Source: Luidia sarsii | Lineage: Eukaryota; Echinodermata; Asteroidea; Paxillosida; Luidiidae | Length of the DNA: 64,000 nucleotides | Direction of reading: 5' to 3' | NCBI GenBank assembly: GCA_949987565.1 | Contig: OX465102.1 | Coordinates: forward strand, 31,682,565-31,746,564 | In this document: in pieces, positions 47,854-59,903 of the stretch | Position numbering within the stretch: position 1 is the stretch's first letter | How the letters are laid out: the number at the start of each line of letters is the position of its first letter | The notes under the pieces: generated by a model | Seen by the model: the letters and a program-made list of their open reading frames with translations, nothing else | Database searches by the model: none | What the model was told of the DNA's origin: nothing | Made by a program: the position numbers and the translations under genes

Positions 47854-48924
47854 TTATGCATTTCCATATTGCTGTTCACCCGTCTTCTGTCCAGACAAAA
47901 AATGTTGAATGTCGAGCACTCCAGTCACGTTTGTGAAATATGTCCCTTTGGTTGGTATCCATGCTATGCAGCAGTAGACACATGAGAGTGTAAGGACACC
48001 ATGGGGAGGGATTGGCAGAGGGTAACCCCTGGATCCAACCAGGGGGTACCTCAGCCGGAAATATTGGATGAAGACTCCACTTCCTCCTGTCTTGCTGGTG
48101 AATTTGTGAGTGCTTCTAGTGCCTGTCTGCAAGGATCAACAATTCCCCTCTCAGGGAAAGGCTGTCTCTTTGGAGGGGAATGGGTGTTGGATGATACTTA
48201 AACATCTTGAGATGTTACTTATGGTTTTGATTTGTTCAAGTCAGGTTTTTGCCTCCCCTGGGAATGTGTGGGTCTGTGTGACCTGGCTGGGGTCTGACTT
48301 CATGACAGGGGGCACTTGTGGTGTGGTGTTGAAATGCCGTGACCTTTGGTACAGGTCAAGAAAAGACTGGCTAGTTGGTCACTTTACTGGACATGGGGTG
48401 GACTTCCTGGTGATATTGCTCTATACACTTGCTGAGCTGTGACTACAGCCAGTGAAATCACTGCACTATACATAGGCTTAGGGTCAGACACAGGATTGAT
48501 ATGATATTATCATGTATGTACATACATGAATGATATACCCTGGGGTGGTTCTACTTCTCCAACTATTTCCAGAGTGTGTGACTGCATAATCACCCAAAGC
48601 AAGCTGCGGTTAGAAGGATAATGGACAGTCACCCATCCAACCACACTAATACACTGATGGGAAGAAGCTGTAGTGCTTTCCATACACCTTAGAAACACAG
48701 ACCTACCATGTACATGTAAATGTGATGGCAAAAAAAATCACTGCTGAATCCCTCCATCCTCACTCACAAATGAAACCCATTGCTGTCCTCCAAATTGCCT
48801 GCTGAATCATTCCACCCACAACCCTGGAATTTGGTGGTTATTCCCCCTCGCTCTTCTCCTGAGTAGAGATGGCATTTTTGCAGTGAAACCCAACTCCAAT
48901 CCCAAACAACATGGAGAGAGGATG
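47854..48924 (-). CDS. Weak three-exon chain ending in a stop, unknown
   Basis: Minus-strand segments 48768-48924, 48539-48702 and 47854-47963 join in phase (1 to 2, 2 to 1, 1 to stop TAA at 47854). Acceptors are CCCTTTACAG, ACATGGTAG and TGCTGCATAG; donors are GTGAGT and GTATAT. The first intron would be only 65 bp. The translation (ending KTGEQQYGNA) is rich in Trp and Cys and resembles no family I know, which argues against a real gene. It is listed so that it can be tested; chance is a fair explanation. Confidence 0.15.
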
Positions 48925-49262
48925 CTGTAAAGGGACTTGAGTCAGAGAAATTCACAAGTTGCTTCGCTACACATGAAAGCAAGCTGCTTTGGTCTCACAA
49001 CATGCCACAAACACATCAACATTTCTAGAGTTGTTTTGATTAATAAGTTGAAGGGAAAAAATCTGCGTTATGTGCCCAGCATAAGTGAGTCCAGTTTTGT
49101 GGCATTGTATTGTGGAAAGAATAGAGCCAGAATTTAGCCTCTGAACCATTGGTAATACATGGGGATAGATTTAGCCTCCCATGTTCTGGAATAGCAATCT
49201 ATGCTACACATTGGAATCGGCCGAGTAAAAATAACACATTCTGGAATATAATCAGGAGTTAA

Positions 49263-49485
49263 TGGTGTGGTATGGTGCTGAAGCACGTAGGCAGTATGTA
49301 CAGCAATGATTCTGACTGGTGCCCACACTCTGGCAAAGACTGGTTGACTATTCAGGAAGGACACCATCTAAGGGCTGCATATCTCAGATGGTGAGAGTGC
49401 CGGTACGCAATAACAGAGGTCTTGGGTTCAAGTCCCAGTTCAGTCAAAGTAAATTCTTTGCCAATTTTCAACAAAGTTCCCAGTC
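49263..49485 (+). mobile_element. Composite tRNA-related SINE, copy 3
   Basis: The head CTGACTGGTGCCCACACT, then GCAAAGACTGGTTGACTA, precedes a tRNA-like region with A-box-like TATCTCAGATGGTGAGAG (49380-49397) and B-box GGTTCAAGTCCC (49425-49436). The tail CAGTTCAGTCAAAG and TTCTTTGCCAATTTTCAAC matches the copy at 39090. This is the best preserved B box of the three. Confidence 0.78.
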
Positions 49486-49839
49486 AGGTTTTCCTTTATT
49501 CGTTTGATCTACATGTATGTGTACACATACATGTATTTATGCCGTCTATCTGTTCTGGGCATTTTTGAAATTGATTTTTTGTAAGTAGAAGATGTTTAGG
49601 CCTATTTGGTGTCATCACAGCATGTGCTTTAAATAAAGGACCTCTAAATTATAAGATATTTATCTTTAACGATTCTCTCTTGAACCTTGAACCACATAGA
49701 GCTGAAAATAAAACAGTTCGTTCCTTCTACAGTGGATACAGAAAGCAATTATACATTTGTAGGTCAAAGAGAAAAATGGAAATTTATGTTAGGCCTATCC
49801 ATCCATTACATTTATCATCAACTCAACTCAATTATAATT

Positions 49840-49970
49840 TATATTTATCCCAAAATCTAGTGGGCCTGATGTTTTGATTCTAGCAGGACCTTTCTCAAAG
49901 GCAAATTTTGAGATTTGCATTTTGGTAATTTTAGTCAGTAAGCAGTTTGCAAAATTTTTGTTTATTATAT
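49840..49970 (+). mobile_element. Palindromic MITE copy
   Basis: GGGCCTGATGTTTTGATTCT, then AGCAGGACCTTTCTCAAAGG, then AATTTTGAGATTTGCATTTT and the tail AGTCAGTAAGCAGTTTGCAA. A second copy in the other arrangement lies at 50532-50692, starting TTGCAAACTGTTTATTGACT and ending CTAGGATTGAAATATCAGG. The two together show that the full element is symmetric. Confidence 0.75.
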
Positions 49971-50531
49971 TTATCCCATTAAATTATAATTCTTTTTATT
50001 TTGATTTTTCAATAGCTTTTCAGAAAGGCAATTTCTATAAAGAAGATTTCCCCTCAACAAGGTTGACAAGCTAGCATGTAGGCTGATGGATGGCAGTTGT
50101 TGAAGACAGATTCTACCCTGGCTGGCTGTAGCTGCTTGAAAGTATGGGCAGTAATGTCTTCATCATTCGTTGTGGCTCACTGGCACGTGTCCAGATAATG
50201 GGGCTTCCCAGCTTGACAAGAAATACACGCAAGGGAAATTTCTTCTTTCTGTTTTTAGCCTGCCGGAAATTATCTAACAGCGGATACTTTAGCGAAATGG
50301 CAGGAAAGTACTTTTATCAAAATCTGTAAAACCATGCAGGCTTGCTAACTTCTTGAAGAATGGGGAAGAACAAAAGATGAAAGATAAGATGAGCAATTAA
50401 AAATGTGCAAAATTGATAAAAAGAATGACGGACACATGTATAAATTTAAGCAACTCCAAAGCCAACTACATGTATGTAAGACTAAGAAGGTCTTGACAAT
50501 TCATAAACGCTGCACACAGAAGACAATACAC

Positions 50532-50692
50532 ACAATGTTGCAAACTGTTTATTGACTAGAATTTAGAAATCGAATGACCCACAACCCATATAAGACATAT
50601 AAATCCCAAAATTGTATATGGCCTGATGTGATCCAAGTTGAATCTTTCTGAGAGGAAGGTCCTGCTACTAGCGCTAGGATTGAAATATCAGG
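50532..50692 (-). mobile_element. Palindromic MITE copy, left half plus core
   Basis: TTGCAAACTGTTTATTGACT opens the copy, the reverse complement of the tail seen in other copies. CGAATGACCCACAACCC, ATATGGCCTGATGTGATCC and GGTCCTGCTACTAGCGCTAG follow. The core has a small internal expansion (ACTAGCGCT). Confidence 0.7.
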
Positions 50693-53209
50693 TTGTTTTT
50701 GCTCTGAATTCAATTCAGTTCAAGTCTTAGTTACATGTACATGAACATGTAAATAGTCACATTATGAATCAAAATCACAGGGACTATCTGCCTTGTGTAC
50801 ATATACATGTACATGTATGTTTTTTAAACATATAAAGTATATAGGCATAGGTAGTGTGTTCTTATTAACTACATGACATTGGTGACATACAGTTTGTCTA
50901 TCAAGTATCATGCACTTGTCCATGGATGATGCATGTACATGTATATTGAATTTGTTTTGTATCTTCATGCATATTGTATACATACATGTAAAACAAAAAG
51001 GCGCAAGAACTTGGGATATATGTAATCTATTCACATTGGAGACAGCAAAGGAAAATCCTTGCACTTGCAGAGACACTTTGTAAGAAATTACCTCATATGT
51101 GTACATGTACTTGGCTCAGGATCTTAAGCATAAGATTTGAAGCATTGCCCATACTGAGAGGTACATGTGTACATGTAGATTATAATGGTGGTTCGATGTT
51201 ACATATGTACCTATCAGACCATTGTGTGGCTAATGTGTACAGCATGTCTAGAGCTGACTGCATACTGCATACATATACATACAGCAGGTGGATTGTGCCT
51301 AGCCATGTCACCATAGGCAAGCAGATCATACACACCTGCTTCAAATTACACCCATAATGGAAGGATCTACACTAATCATTGCCTAGATCAGACCATAGAG
51401 TGTCAGACTAATGTGTCTTATGGAAGCTGAGTGACCAGAGAGGGTGAATGCTGGCATAGAGGTGATGGGAGTAGACATCTTGTGTCCTGACATGAACTTC
51501 TTCTACTGTGTCTTAAAAACCATAGTCCAACCCTCCATGGTCCAAGCAGGGGTTTGTGTGATTGATTGACTCTGTCAACAAGGGGCAGACTGCAAACACA
51601 ACTCAACCTTGAAATTAATGGAATTCTTCTAATGTAGGTGTTGAATGTAGCAGGGGAAACATAGAATGCCATCCCCTGAAAAGATGGACCTCTCTTTTGT
51701 CCCAGTTGGATTTGGGTAATTGTAGTAACCTTGTTATAGTTGGCCTGTTCATGGTTAAAGTATTAAGTTGATCTACATGTAATACATGTAGTTTGTAGCT
51801 ACACCACATGTATACAACTTGGATACATGTACTGTACATGTTGAGTGGTTCTACTCAGTCCACTGTACATGTACACGTAGATACACTCTGTGATAGTCTC
51901 AGAACCACACATCCTCAACAAGAAAACAAGATATCAAATGTCCCAACATGCACCTCTACAATGAGTCCGTCCCATCATCCCTTTTGGAGTTCACATGGTA
52001 CCGTACATGGTGTACCGTACCGTACATGTACACCATGCATGCAATGCTTGGATGGTAGAATGTAGGGATTGAGCTGGGAGGATTAGGACATGGTTTGGTC
52101 TCATATGGTTTGGTCAGAGAAGTATTGGACTTAGAATAGACTATCTGTTCAGATGTTCTAGCATACAGTCATCAAATTGTACAGCTGCACAGTGCTACAT
52201 ACCCGGTAATGCCATGTATAGGGTTACTGTCAACTGTAATGCCACACAAACTACTGTACTGTAAATTGACAGCAAACGTGGCTTTCTTAAACATCAAGTA
52301 CTGAACAAAATGCCTGCCCTTCCTTTCAGTCAGCAAGAACCTTGTGTTCCTGTGTGGATGCTTTAAGTGCCAGAGGATAACCAGGTCTTATCCTGCACTC
52401 TCCAAAACACGTTACACACTAGAAGATCCTTATGGCGAGGCTTAGTGTTGAAGTGTGACCCAACATATGAAAGTCTACATCTTCTGAAGCAAGCTTATCC
52501 TTTAGGGAAAAACCACAAAGGTGCTATAAAGATGAATACAGATACTAGACTCTAGATAGGGCCTATAGGCCTATATGCAAAACAGGGTTATCTTCTAATT
52601 TATGAAGATCATACAAAGACACATGCAACATTTCATATCATTGCCCCACCCCTAAAAAAAGGAAAGGAGAGGACGATTCCAAATGTATTAGTTTCTTTTT
52701 CATATGCAATGGACATAAGTTTTCTGTATTTCACTAAAAATATATTTTCGTGCCGATAGAATCCTGGAAGAATTAAAATCTTGACAGCAGAACTTCTGAC
52801 GTGAAATTTGAGCTATTTCTCTTGAATTTCATCTGATCTTTGGCATGTCCTCAAGGCCAAATCGATGGTAAAAACAAAATAAATAAATGTGTTGATGTTT
52901 GGGAGTTGAAGCAAATAGCCACGATGGTTGCCTGGCATGCAGTTTTCACTTTCCACCCTGGCACAGGTTTTGTAGAAAAGCAAGAACTGGCTGGGAGTGG
53001 GAAGCTGGTAGACAGGAGGAGGTGTGAATTTCCTTGGGTGATTTCCCACTGTTTGGTCTTTCCCCACACGCAGGATATCAACACGTGCCTTGGATGAAGC
53101 TGATAGACCTCATGCCAAGGCCTGGTATTCCCCCCTGCTGCACACCCTGTCACGCTAACCCCAGACCCACCAATGCCTCTTACAACTGATCCCAGCTTGC
53201 TAGTCTTAC
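50693..53209. other. Single-copy stretch, no supported gene
   Basis: It contains scattered TACATGTA and a local palindrome cluster at about 52006-52045 (GTACCGTACATGGTGTACCG). Open frames of 60-114 codons occur on both strands with no domain match. Confidence 0.5.
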
Positions 53210-53364
53210 TTGGAAAACACCATGAGCCCAGGTTGATAGTCAAGCCCCACTCTTTCTTCAATTCCATCTTTATAAATCAAGACGGCCAAATCTTCACTAT
53301 CTTCTTCCAAGCATTCAAAGCTATCTATATTTCCGTATTTGCATCCATCACGCTCTTCAAAACT
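53210..53364 (-). CDS. Candidate internal exon, acidic protein, unknown
   Basis: A 155 bp minus-strand segment is bounded by a strong acceptor (TTTATTTTGTTTTTGTTGCC then AAG) and a strong donor (CCAA|GTAAGACT). It is open in one frame, reading SFEERDGCKYGNIDSFECLE at the start and GLDYQPGLMVFS at the end. About a quarter of residues are Asp or Glu, the codons look ordinary, and the splice signals are the best single pair I saw in this part of the window. I do not recognise the family. The opposite strand is also open over most of the segment, which weakens the call. No phase-compatible neighbour could be fixed with confidence; a minus-strand segment ending FIT|GTAAG at about 54352 is a possible but out-of-phase relative. 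Confidence 0.35.
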
Positions 53365-56300
53365 CTTGGCAACAAAAACAAAATAAACTTGGTCCACTGT
53401 AGTTGAAAATTGTCTGTGACAATACCTTACCAAATGTCCTTACCTTCAGGTTTGGCAGTATGGGTTGAAATCTGTCTACATATGCTGCTTCAGCGGTGCT
53501 TATAATTTGGTACATTTTTCTTCTTCAGATGGTGGCTCAATATATGAAGAGGTGAACATAACCCTAGTCATCTTGTCTTAAAGAAGCTAGTCCTTTCACA
53601 TGTAAGTTGTTACATGTGAACATGTATAACCGGTCTTCATCACTTAAGTCTTGTACTAGGAACTAATCAGCATAATTAAATATTGCATACATTCATGTAC
53701 ATGTACATGTGTACATAGGCCCTAGGCTGTAGTGGTACATGTACATGTACACTGTACATATGTAGGCGGTGGGTTTGTATAGATCTGTTTTCTGGCACCG
53801 TACACATGTGTACATGTAGGCCTATCCACTTAGGCCTATCCATGTAGGTTCTTTGTTACAATTTTGAGATTGATACTTTTTTTCTGAAGCTTAAAGTGTT
53901 GTGCAAGACTTAATGCAATATGAAAAGACATTGTCACACCGTATCCCCACTGTACTGTGGGCTGTAGCTTTATGACTTTATGATTTCTAAAATGTCAGCA
54001 ATGTGATAATATTGCTGGCATTGCATTTTTCCAATGTAAGGGAATAATTATTGATGTTATGAAGACTTGGTGTTTCACTTCAAAGGATCTGCAGTCAAAA
54101 GGAACATTTTCCTAATTTTGTCATGGATTTAATTTGAGTGAAGGAATAACTGGGTACAAGCTGTGACATTTGAATTAGATCCTGAGCAGCAATCGTTACT
54201 CGTCCTTAAAGTGGATGTACATGTATAGGCAGTTCACCATCTGCATCCAGTCTTGGCTAGGTTTGTATTGATTTGAACTGTCACTGCCTACGCTCCTGAT
54301 GAAAGAGTAGAACATTGTGGCAGTTTTCTTACCAGTAATGAAGTAATTGGATTCAATGTACAGCGGGACTGTGCTCCTAAGTGCCCCAGAATTGTCGGCA
54401 GTGCCTGACACCTCATGGCATCAGACTTCCTTCAGTTTGTTCTCTTGCAGAAACTCAAAATTAGAAAACAATCCCTGCCAACCCAATTGACTCCTTTCCC
54501 TCTGCACCTGGTCCATTAATGTGAGAAAGAACCACGCTGGTCATTCAATATCCTCAAGAATTTATGGCAAGGGAAATATTGGATTGCATTTTGAATCAAG
54601 CAAATGAAAAACAACCTCCAAATACCAGATAACGTCCCTGAACCCCTCTCCAGCCTAATAATTGATTGATTTTGGAATCAAAGTTCTATAGATTCCTCAC
54701 ATGTCGTGATATGTTCTTAGCGTTTTCTCTACAAGGTCTCGTCAGGTGCTACACAATAATGGTTGAATCTTTGCTTCATGTTGAAACTTTGGTTTTCTGC
54801 ACACAAGCTTTAATTTAAAGTAATGAATCTCTTTGAATGCTCCAGGCTAGTGTATCACTTCACCTCTCCTGTATATCCCCTAAGGATGGCTAGAAATCCC
54901 AACCACCAACTAGACCCCCTGTCCAGCACAACGCAAGGTTCGGACCAAATCAAAGCTCATTTCTAGGGAGAATAGAGGGTACATGGCTGGGCCTACTAGG
55001 CCATTCTGACATCTGGTATGTGTGGAATCGTTATATTGATTGTTGAGATAAAAAGATACAAAACTGACCTTTTTCGAGTTTAATTTGATAAAAGATATAT
55101 ACAGAGCCTTTTCTAAACGTATGTAGAGGGTCCAACGTTTCTTTCATTACCTGCATGACCTTTCTCAAGGGCAGAGATTTTATTTAAACTTCATAGTATC
55201 ATTTTTTTAAGAAGCAACTAAAAAGGTTCAGCTTTAGGAAACATTTCTTGATAAGCCGAGCCCTGCATAGACATTGCTTTTTTAGATCCTCCAATAACTC
55301 CAACGCATTTGATCGTCCAATAACTCTTCATGTATTTGAAATGTCTACATCTTCCTTGATGGTCTGCAGATGGGCCTATTTCATATACAGCCTTAGACAG
55401 CATGGTAAAGGTCAGGGTATATCGCTCATACTTTGTCTGACCCATCCGTGCCCATGAAAGAACACACCTGGGTTGGGATCTGACTGACAATGAACAAACC
55501 CACAAGAATATGATGACAAATGGTCTTCACATTTGTATCTTATAGAGAGAAGTTGACTTTCAAAGTAAGGCCACTACAGCAGCCCCAGGCTACCTTAAAG
55601 TATGGACCAGTGGCCTAACTGGCCTATAGAGGGGAAACTGTAGCCTACTCTTCATTCATTTAGCAAAAAGATTCACATTTTCCAGGTCTGGCTTGGACAG
55701 GAACAGATTCGGCTGGCTTATTGACAATCACCCAGGCTGTTAGTGTTAGCTCAGCTGGCCAGGCATTTGAAAACGAAGTACAAACCTCTTGTTGACAAGT
55801 TTTTTGAAGTGAAACACTTAAATTTGTTGCTCTTCATGCTGAGGTACAGTATATGAAGATGACGTTTCTACAAAACAGTTTTGTTTGTTTCTACAAAAGT
55901 GTGAAGGAGGTACCACTGTACATGTAGATGGAATCATTCAATGTTTTTTACTTAACTTCATATTGATAAAAATAGTAATCAGCATTTCTTCTGAGAATAT
56001 ACTTTATTTGGAGATGAACACTTCAAAAATTTAATGGGAAGCTCCAATCCTTTTAATAAGATTGCTCATCGATTGGTTTTCATAAATTGTCGGTCTCCTT
56101 CACAAAGGTAACATTCCTTTTCTATCTGTCTCCTATCTTTTTAATCTTACATATTAATCCATTGATATTGATGATATTGATAAAGACACTGCAGAAAAGG
56201 CCAGCTAACTATAGAAGGACTCTCGGTAAAGAGAACAAATAAATCAAATCTTGGGCTCTGAAGGCAGTTTATTAACTCATTTCCTCTCCAAGTATTTCCG

Positions 56301-57037
56301 CATTTTTTCCCAGGGTTTTAATTATTTAATGTCCTTGCCCAGGGACCTGGTGTGTTTGTCTTTCAAGCATCCTGCTCAGATCTTTCTTTGGGGAGTCTGT
56401 TTACATTTCCAGCGCTCTACCCAGTAGGACAAGGTTACCATGCAGCACTCCATGCAATGGCCTTGTCACATGGCTCATGTCTCACCATCCTTATAGCATT
56501 TTTCATAACCAGTATTCTAAGTTGTCACCACACTGCAGCATGATCACACATTTGAGGTCTCCAGGCCCTTAATAATTTGATCATTGAGTTGTGTTGAATG
56601 GGTGGGATATTATGTAAAATGGTGGCATGTCTGGTGAAGGAATGCTGGAATTCAGTCTGAAGATTATTCCTAGCACTTCTGCTCAGCTCAGGATATGTGA
56701 GTTTACAACCTGAAGGTTTCAATGAGAATTCAGACTGTAGGCCTTTCTTAGTCCGAATCTCGTAAAGATAAATACTCACAAATTTGGAAACAAGTGATAC
56801 AAAAATGTTGCAACCTACATAGTGACTTAAATGACCCGAATGAAAATCTCCAAATGTGTAGGGCCGGATGTTCCTGTGTCATAGGCAAACTCCTTCAGAA
56901 GCAGACTGTATTTGACAATGGTCCTTCTAAGTTTTGAAATTTAGAAACAGTTGCTACATCCTTCAGAACCATGGCTCTTTAATTATGTCTGCTGAGCCCT
57001 CAGTATTTGACCTGTGCTGCCTCATTTTTCTTTCTAG
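53365..57037. other. Mostly single-copy stretch with two MITE fragments
   Basis: A TACATG island lies at 53690-53820 and includes two TAGGCCTA octamers. Decayed palindromic MITE copies lie at about 55084-55195 (GGTCCAACGTTTC, then GACCTTTCTCAAGGGC) and about 56801-56890 (ATGTTGCAACC, then AAATGACCCGAATGAAAATC). A minus open frame at 55218-55505 is unremarkable. Confidence 0.5.
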
Positions 57038-57132
57038 CCCTGTCATCTACGTCACTCAACCAGCTACAATATCCAAACGCAAGATGTTTGCAGACGTTAT
57101 TCCTGTCTCACCCAACCCTAGCACCCTGGAAA
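57038..57132 (+). CDS. Candidate internal exon, unknown
   Basis: A 95 bp segment follows a very good acceptor (GCCTCATTTTTCTTTCTAG) and ends at donor GGAAA|GTACGT. It is open in one frame (phase 2 in, phase 1 out), reading PVIYVTQPATISKRKMFADV and continuing IPVSPNPSTLE. The mix of a basic KRK patch with Pro/Ser spacing is protein-like, but no family is recognised. The nearest plus-strand segment of matching phase, 14341-14465, is 42 kb away, so no gene structure is proposed. Confidence 0.35.
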
Positions 57133-58194
57133 GTACGTGGTGTATGCATTTGCTAGATGCAAATACCACTATCTAAACATTCATGGATTTTTTCATGTGT
57201 GGACAAATAAACTGTGTAGAATAATTTTTCACTCCAATTCTAGCGATAGCCTGGTATCTGCCTTGTGCGACCAAATTTGGCTTTCTAGAGTGTGTCTTTG
57301 TGGCAGGGTCGTTGAAGAGAAGATGCAGACTCGGTGAAGATGGATGGAGTGTCTTAATCAAAGCTGACCATCCGTTGAACTGGTTCTCACCTCTCTATCC
57401 TTTAACTAATTTGGACTAGAAGCCACAGAACGTGAAGTTATTGCTTGCAAAATGAGTACAAAATCAATTTTTACAATTTTAATGGAGCAGAGAATACACA
57501 CCAAGGCATCAAATCAATGTGGCCCAAACTTGATTTATGCTCTGTTTGTCTAAATTCCATTGCCTGAAAATGAAATGAGGCTTATGGAAGCTATGGCTTC
57601 ATCTGGGTGGACACAGCTTTTTGGTTACAGCTGCAATTGGATTCTCGTTTTCCTTTGTCTTGATTCTGAGAAATTTTGATGGACAAGTGGAGATGGCTCT
57701 TCATAAATATGCCAAGTGGCTCAGCTGAATGTTGAAGGGGGGGGGATTGTGGTCTAACTGCCTTGCATAACATTCTATGACAGCAGCTATCAATTCTAAA
57801 GCCTTAGAAACCAAAAGAAGAGAAGAAAAATTGCATCGTTGAGAAGAGCATCTGAATGTCTATCCACAGTCCTGGACTGCTTTGCAGGAAAGGGATATTT
57901 TTAGAAATGCCAACATTTTTTGGCAAGTGTCTCGGTGCATATTTTATGTATTTTTTTAAGGTGCATTTTGTGGAATATATTCATATGTATAGATTTTAAC
58001 ATGATGCATTGGAATTGTTATTCATGTGAATTCATTGTAACTGTAAGGGTGTTTGTACCAAAAGTCTCCAAAGACCAATGGTCTAATGTTTTGTATGATA
58101 GTGCAATGCTATGCAGGTCTAAGACACCCCTTTGTGTATTACATGACAAGATAAGGGCTTGAGGAATGATATTGTCATTATAAGGTGATCGCAC
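57133..58194. other. Single-copy stretch, nothing notable
   Basis: Apart from a run of nine G near 57737-57745, no structured feature is seen. Confidence 0.5.
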
Positions 58195-58760
58195 AAGTAC
58201 ATGTACAGTACGTGTACACCCGCGTGTACACGTACATGTACAGTACACGTACATGTATTGTGTAAGATTTTACATGCACATGCATACTGTACATGTCTAG
58301 TGTACATGTACAATAATACAATTAAAGTACACGTACATGTATGGATATATGATCATGAGTGAGTGTACATTCATGTACTGGTATACAACATTATGTACAA
58401 TTACGGTAGATGTCTGTAATTGTGCATGTATGATTATACTTGCATGCATACTGTACATTGTACTTTACATCTAGACATGTAATGTATTTTTGTACACACT
58501 GTACATGTGCATACCAATTATATACCGGTACATGTACACGTACATGTACATGTACATGTATGTTTGTACACATAATGTACTGTATGTGCATATAGTGTAC
58601 AATTAGATGTGTATGATAATAAGGATTCATGTTCATGTACAATTGGTTTCCTTACAAATTTACTTTGTATTCATGTGTACAAGATTTCAGATACATGTAG
58701 GTATGCAATGGCACATACATGTACATTTGTACATTTGTACATGTACAATGTTCTTGTACA
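58195..58760. repeat. TACATGTA/ACGTAC island, 565 bp, interrupted
   Basis: Clusters of TACATGTA, TACACGTAC, ACGTGTACACCCGCGTGTAC and related self-complementary words, with one TACCGGTA at 58523-58530. The HVHVH and YMYM translations are artefacts. Confidence 0.8.
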
Positions 58761-59681
58761 TGTACATGTATGTTCTGCTTGAGAATTATTTATAATAATG
58801 AAGGAAATCATCTATCTCTGACAGGATTGGAAATGGAATTAAACCACATTTTCAAATGAGTCCTATACGTACATGTACATGATTACATCATATACACATA
58901 TGTACTGATATGGGGATGTAGATAGCTTACTATGCATGTATCGTTTGCAATGGTTCCTCATGTGTGGGTACATTTCCATGTACATGTACATGTACGTACT
59001 TCAGAATGCTGTCACTGTCAGCTGGCACCATGTTTACTAATGCACACATGAATGTACTATACTGTACATGAGTATACAACAGTGCAATAAGCATATGGGA
59101 TGTAGATGGTAACCCATTGACCTTACTCTGTTGTGTATTGTCAAATCTTTAAGGTCATCCATTGCCTCCTTCTCTTCCCTCTTGTCCCCTACTAGTACCC
59201 CTCTTGGTCCCAGTATTCTCTAGCACTTCATTGTTTGTCCCTTGCCAAGCAATTGAATAGCCAGCAAGGACCACATGCCACTTCTATGGGTTTTAGTATG
59301 CCCATTGGTTCTACACCATAGAGGGCTGTTGATACAGCAAGATACCCCTTGGCACAGTACCCTCACGATCCCTCAGGAGATGTCTGTGACACTTTGATAG
59401 GAGAACAATGTGCTTCTATTTGATAGACAGCTTTCATTTATATGGGCAAGGAAATAAAAATGGTGTAGACTACATGTAGTTAGGCAGAATATCAAGAGGT
59501 TTTCTCCCCGCAGAATAGATGTACAGGGTATGCTAGCTTTTCTACTTTTCAATTGAGTGTCCTCTTGCTTTTCAGCAAATTCAAATTCTTGTGATCCTTG
59601 AAGCAAAGTAATGATCCGATGTAGCCATGAAACTATGGAAAAGTGACATTCTTCAGGCTCATGTATATTATTTTTGGAAAC

Positions 59682-59903
59682 AAAACCCCTTGAATATATG
59701 CTCTCCACTTCACTCAAACATATATCATTTGCACATGTATGTAAGGCAGTCATTCAAAACCCCTTGAATATATGCTCTCCACCTTACTCAAACATATATC
59801 ATTTGCACATGTATGTAAGGCAGTCATTCAAAACCCCTTGAATATATGCTCTCCACTTCACTCAAACATATATCATTTGCACATGTATGTAAGGCAGTCA
59901 TTC
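59682..59903 (+). repeat. 74 bp direct repeat, three nearly identical copies
   Basis: Units 59682-59755, 59756-59829 and 59830-59903 begin AAAACCCCTTGAATATATGC and end GCAGTCATTC. Only the middle copy differs (CACCTTACTC for CACTTCACTC). The near identity points to recent tandem duplication in otherwise single-copy DNA. Confidence 0.95.

Noticed and set aside
48970..49092. Plus-strand exon reading RVVLINKLKGKNLRYVPSI before GTGAGT
   Set aside because: It is a short isolated open frame. It shows how often chance produces exon-like segments in this window, which lowers trust in the other candidates.
55741..55790. Fourth tRNA-like/SINE copy (TTAGCTCAGCTGGCC)
   Set aside because: Only the A-box-like word is present; no B box, head or tail similarity.
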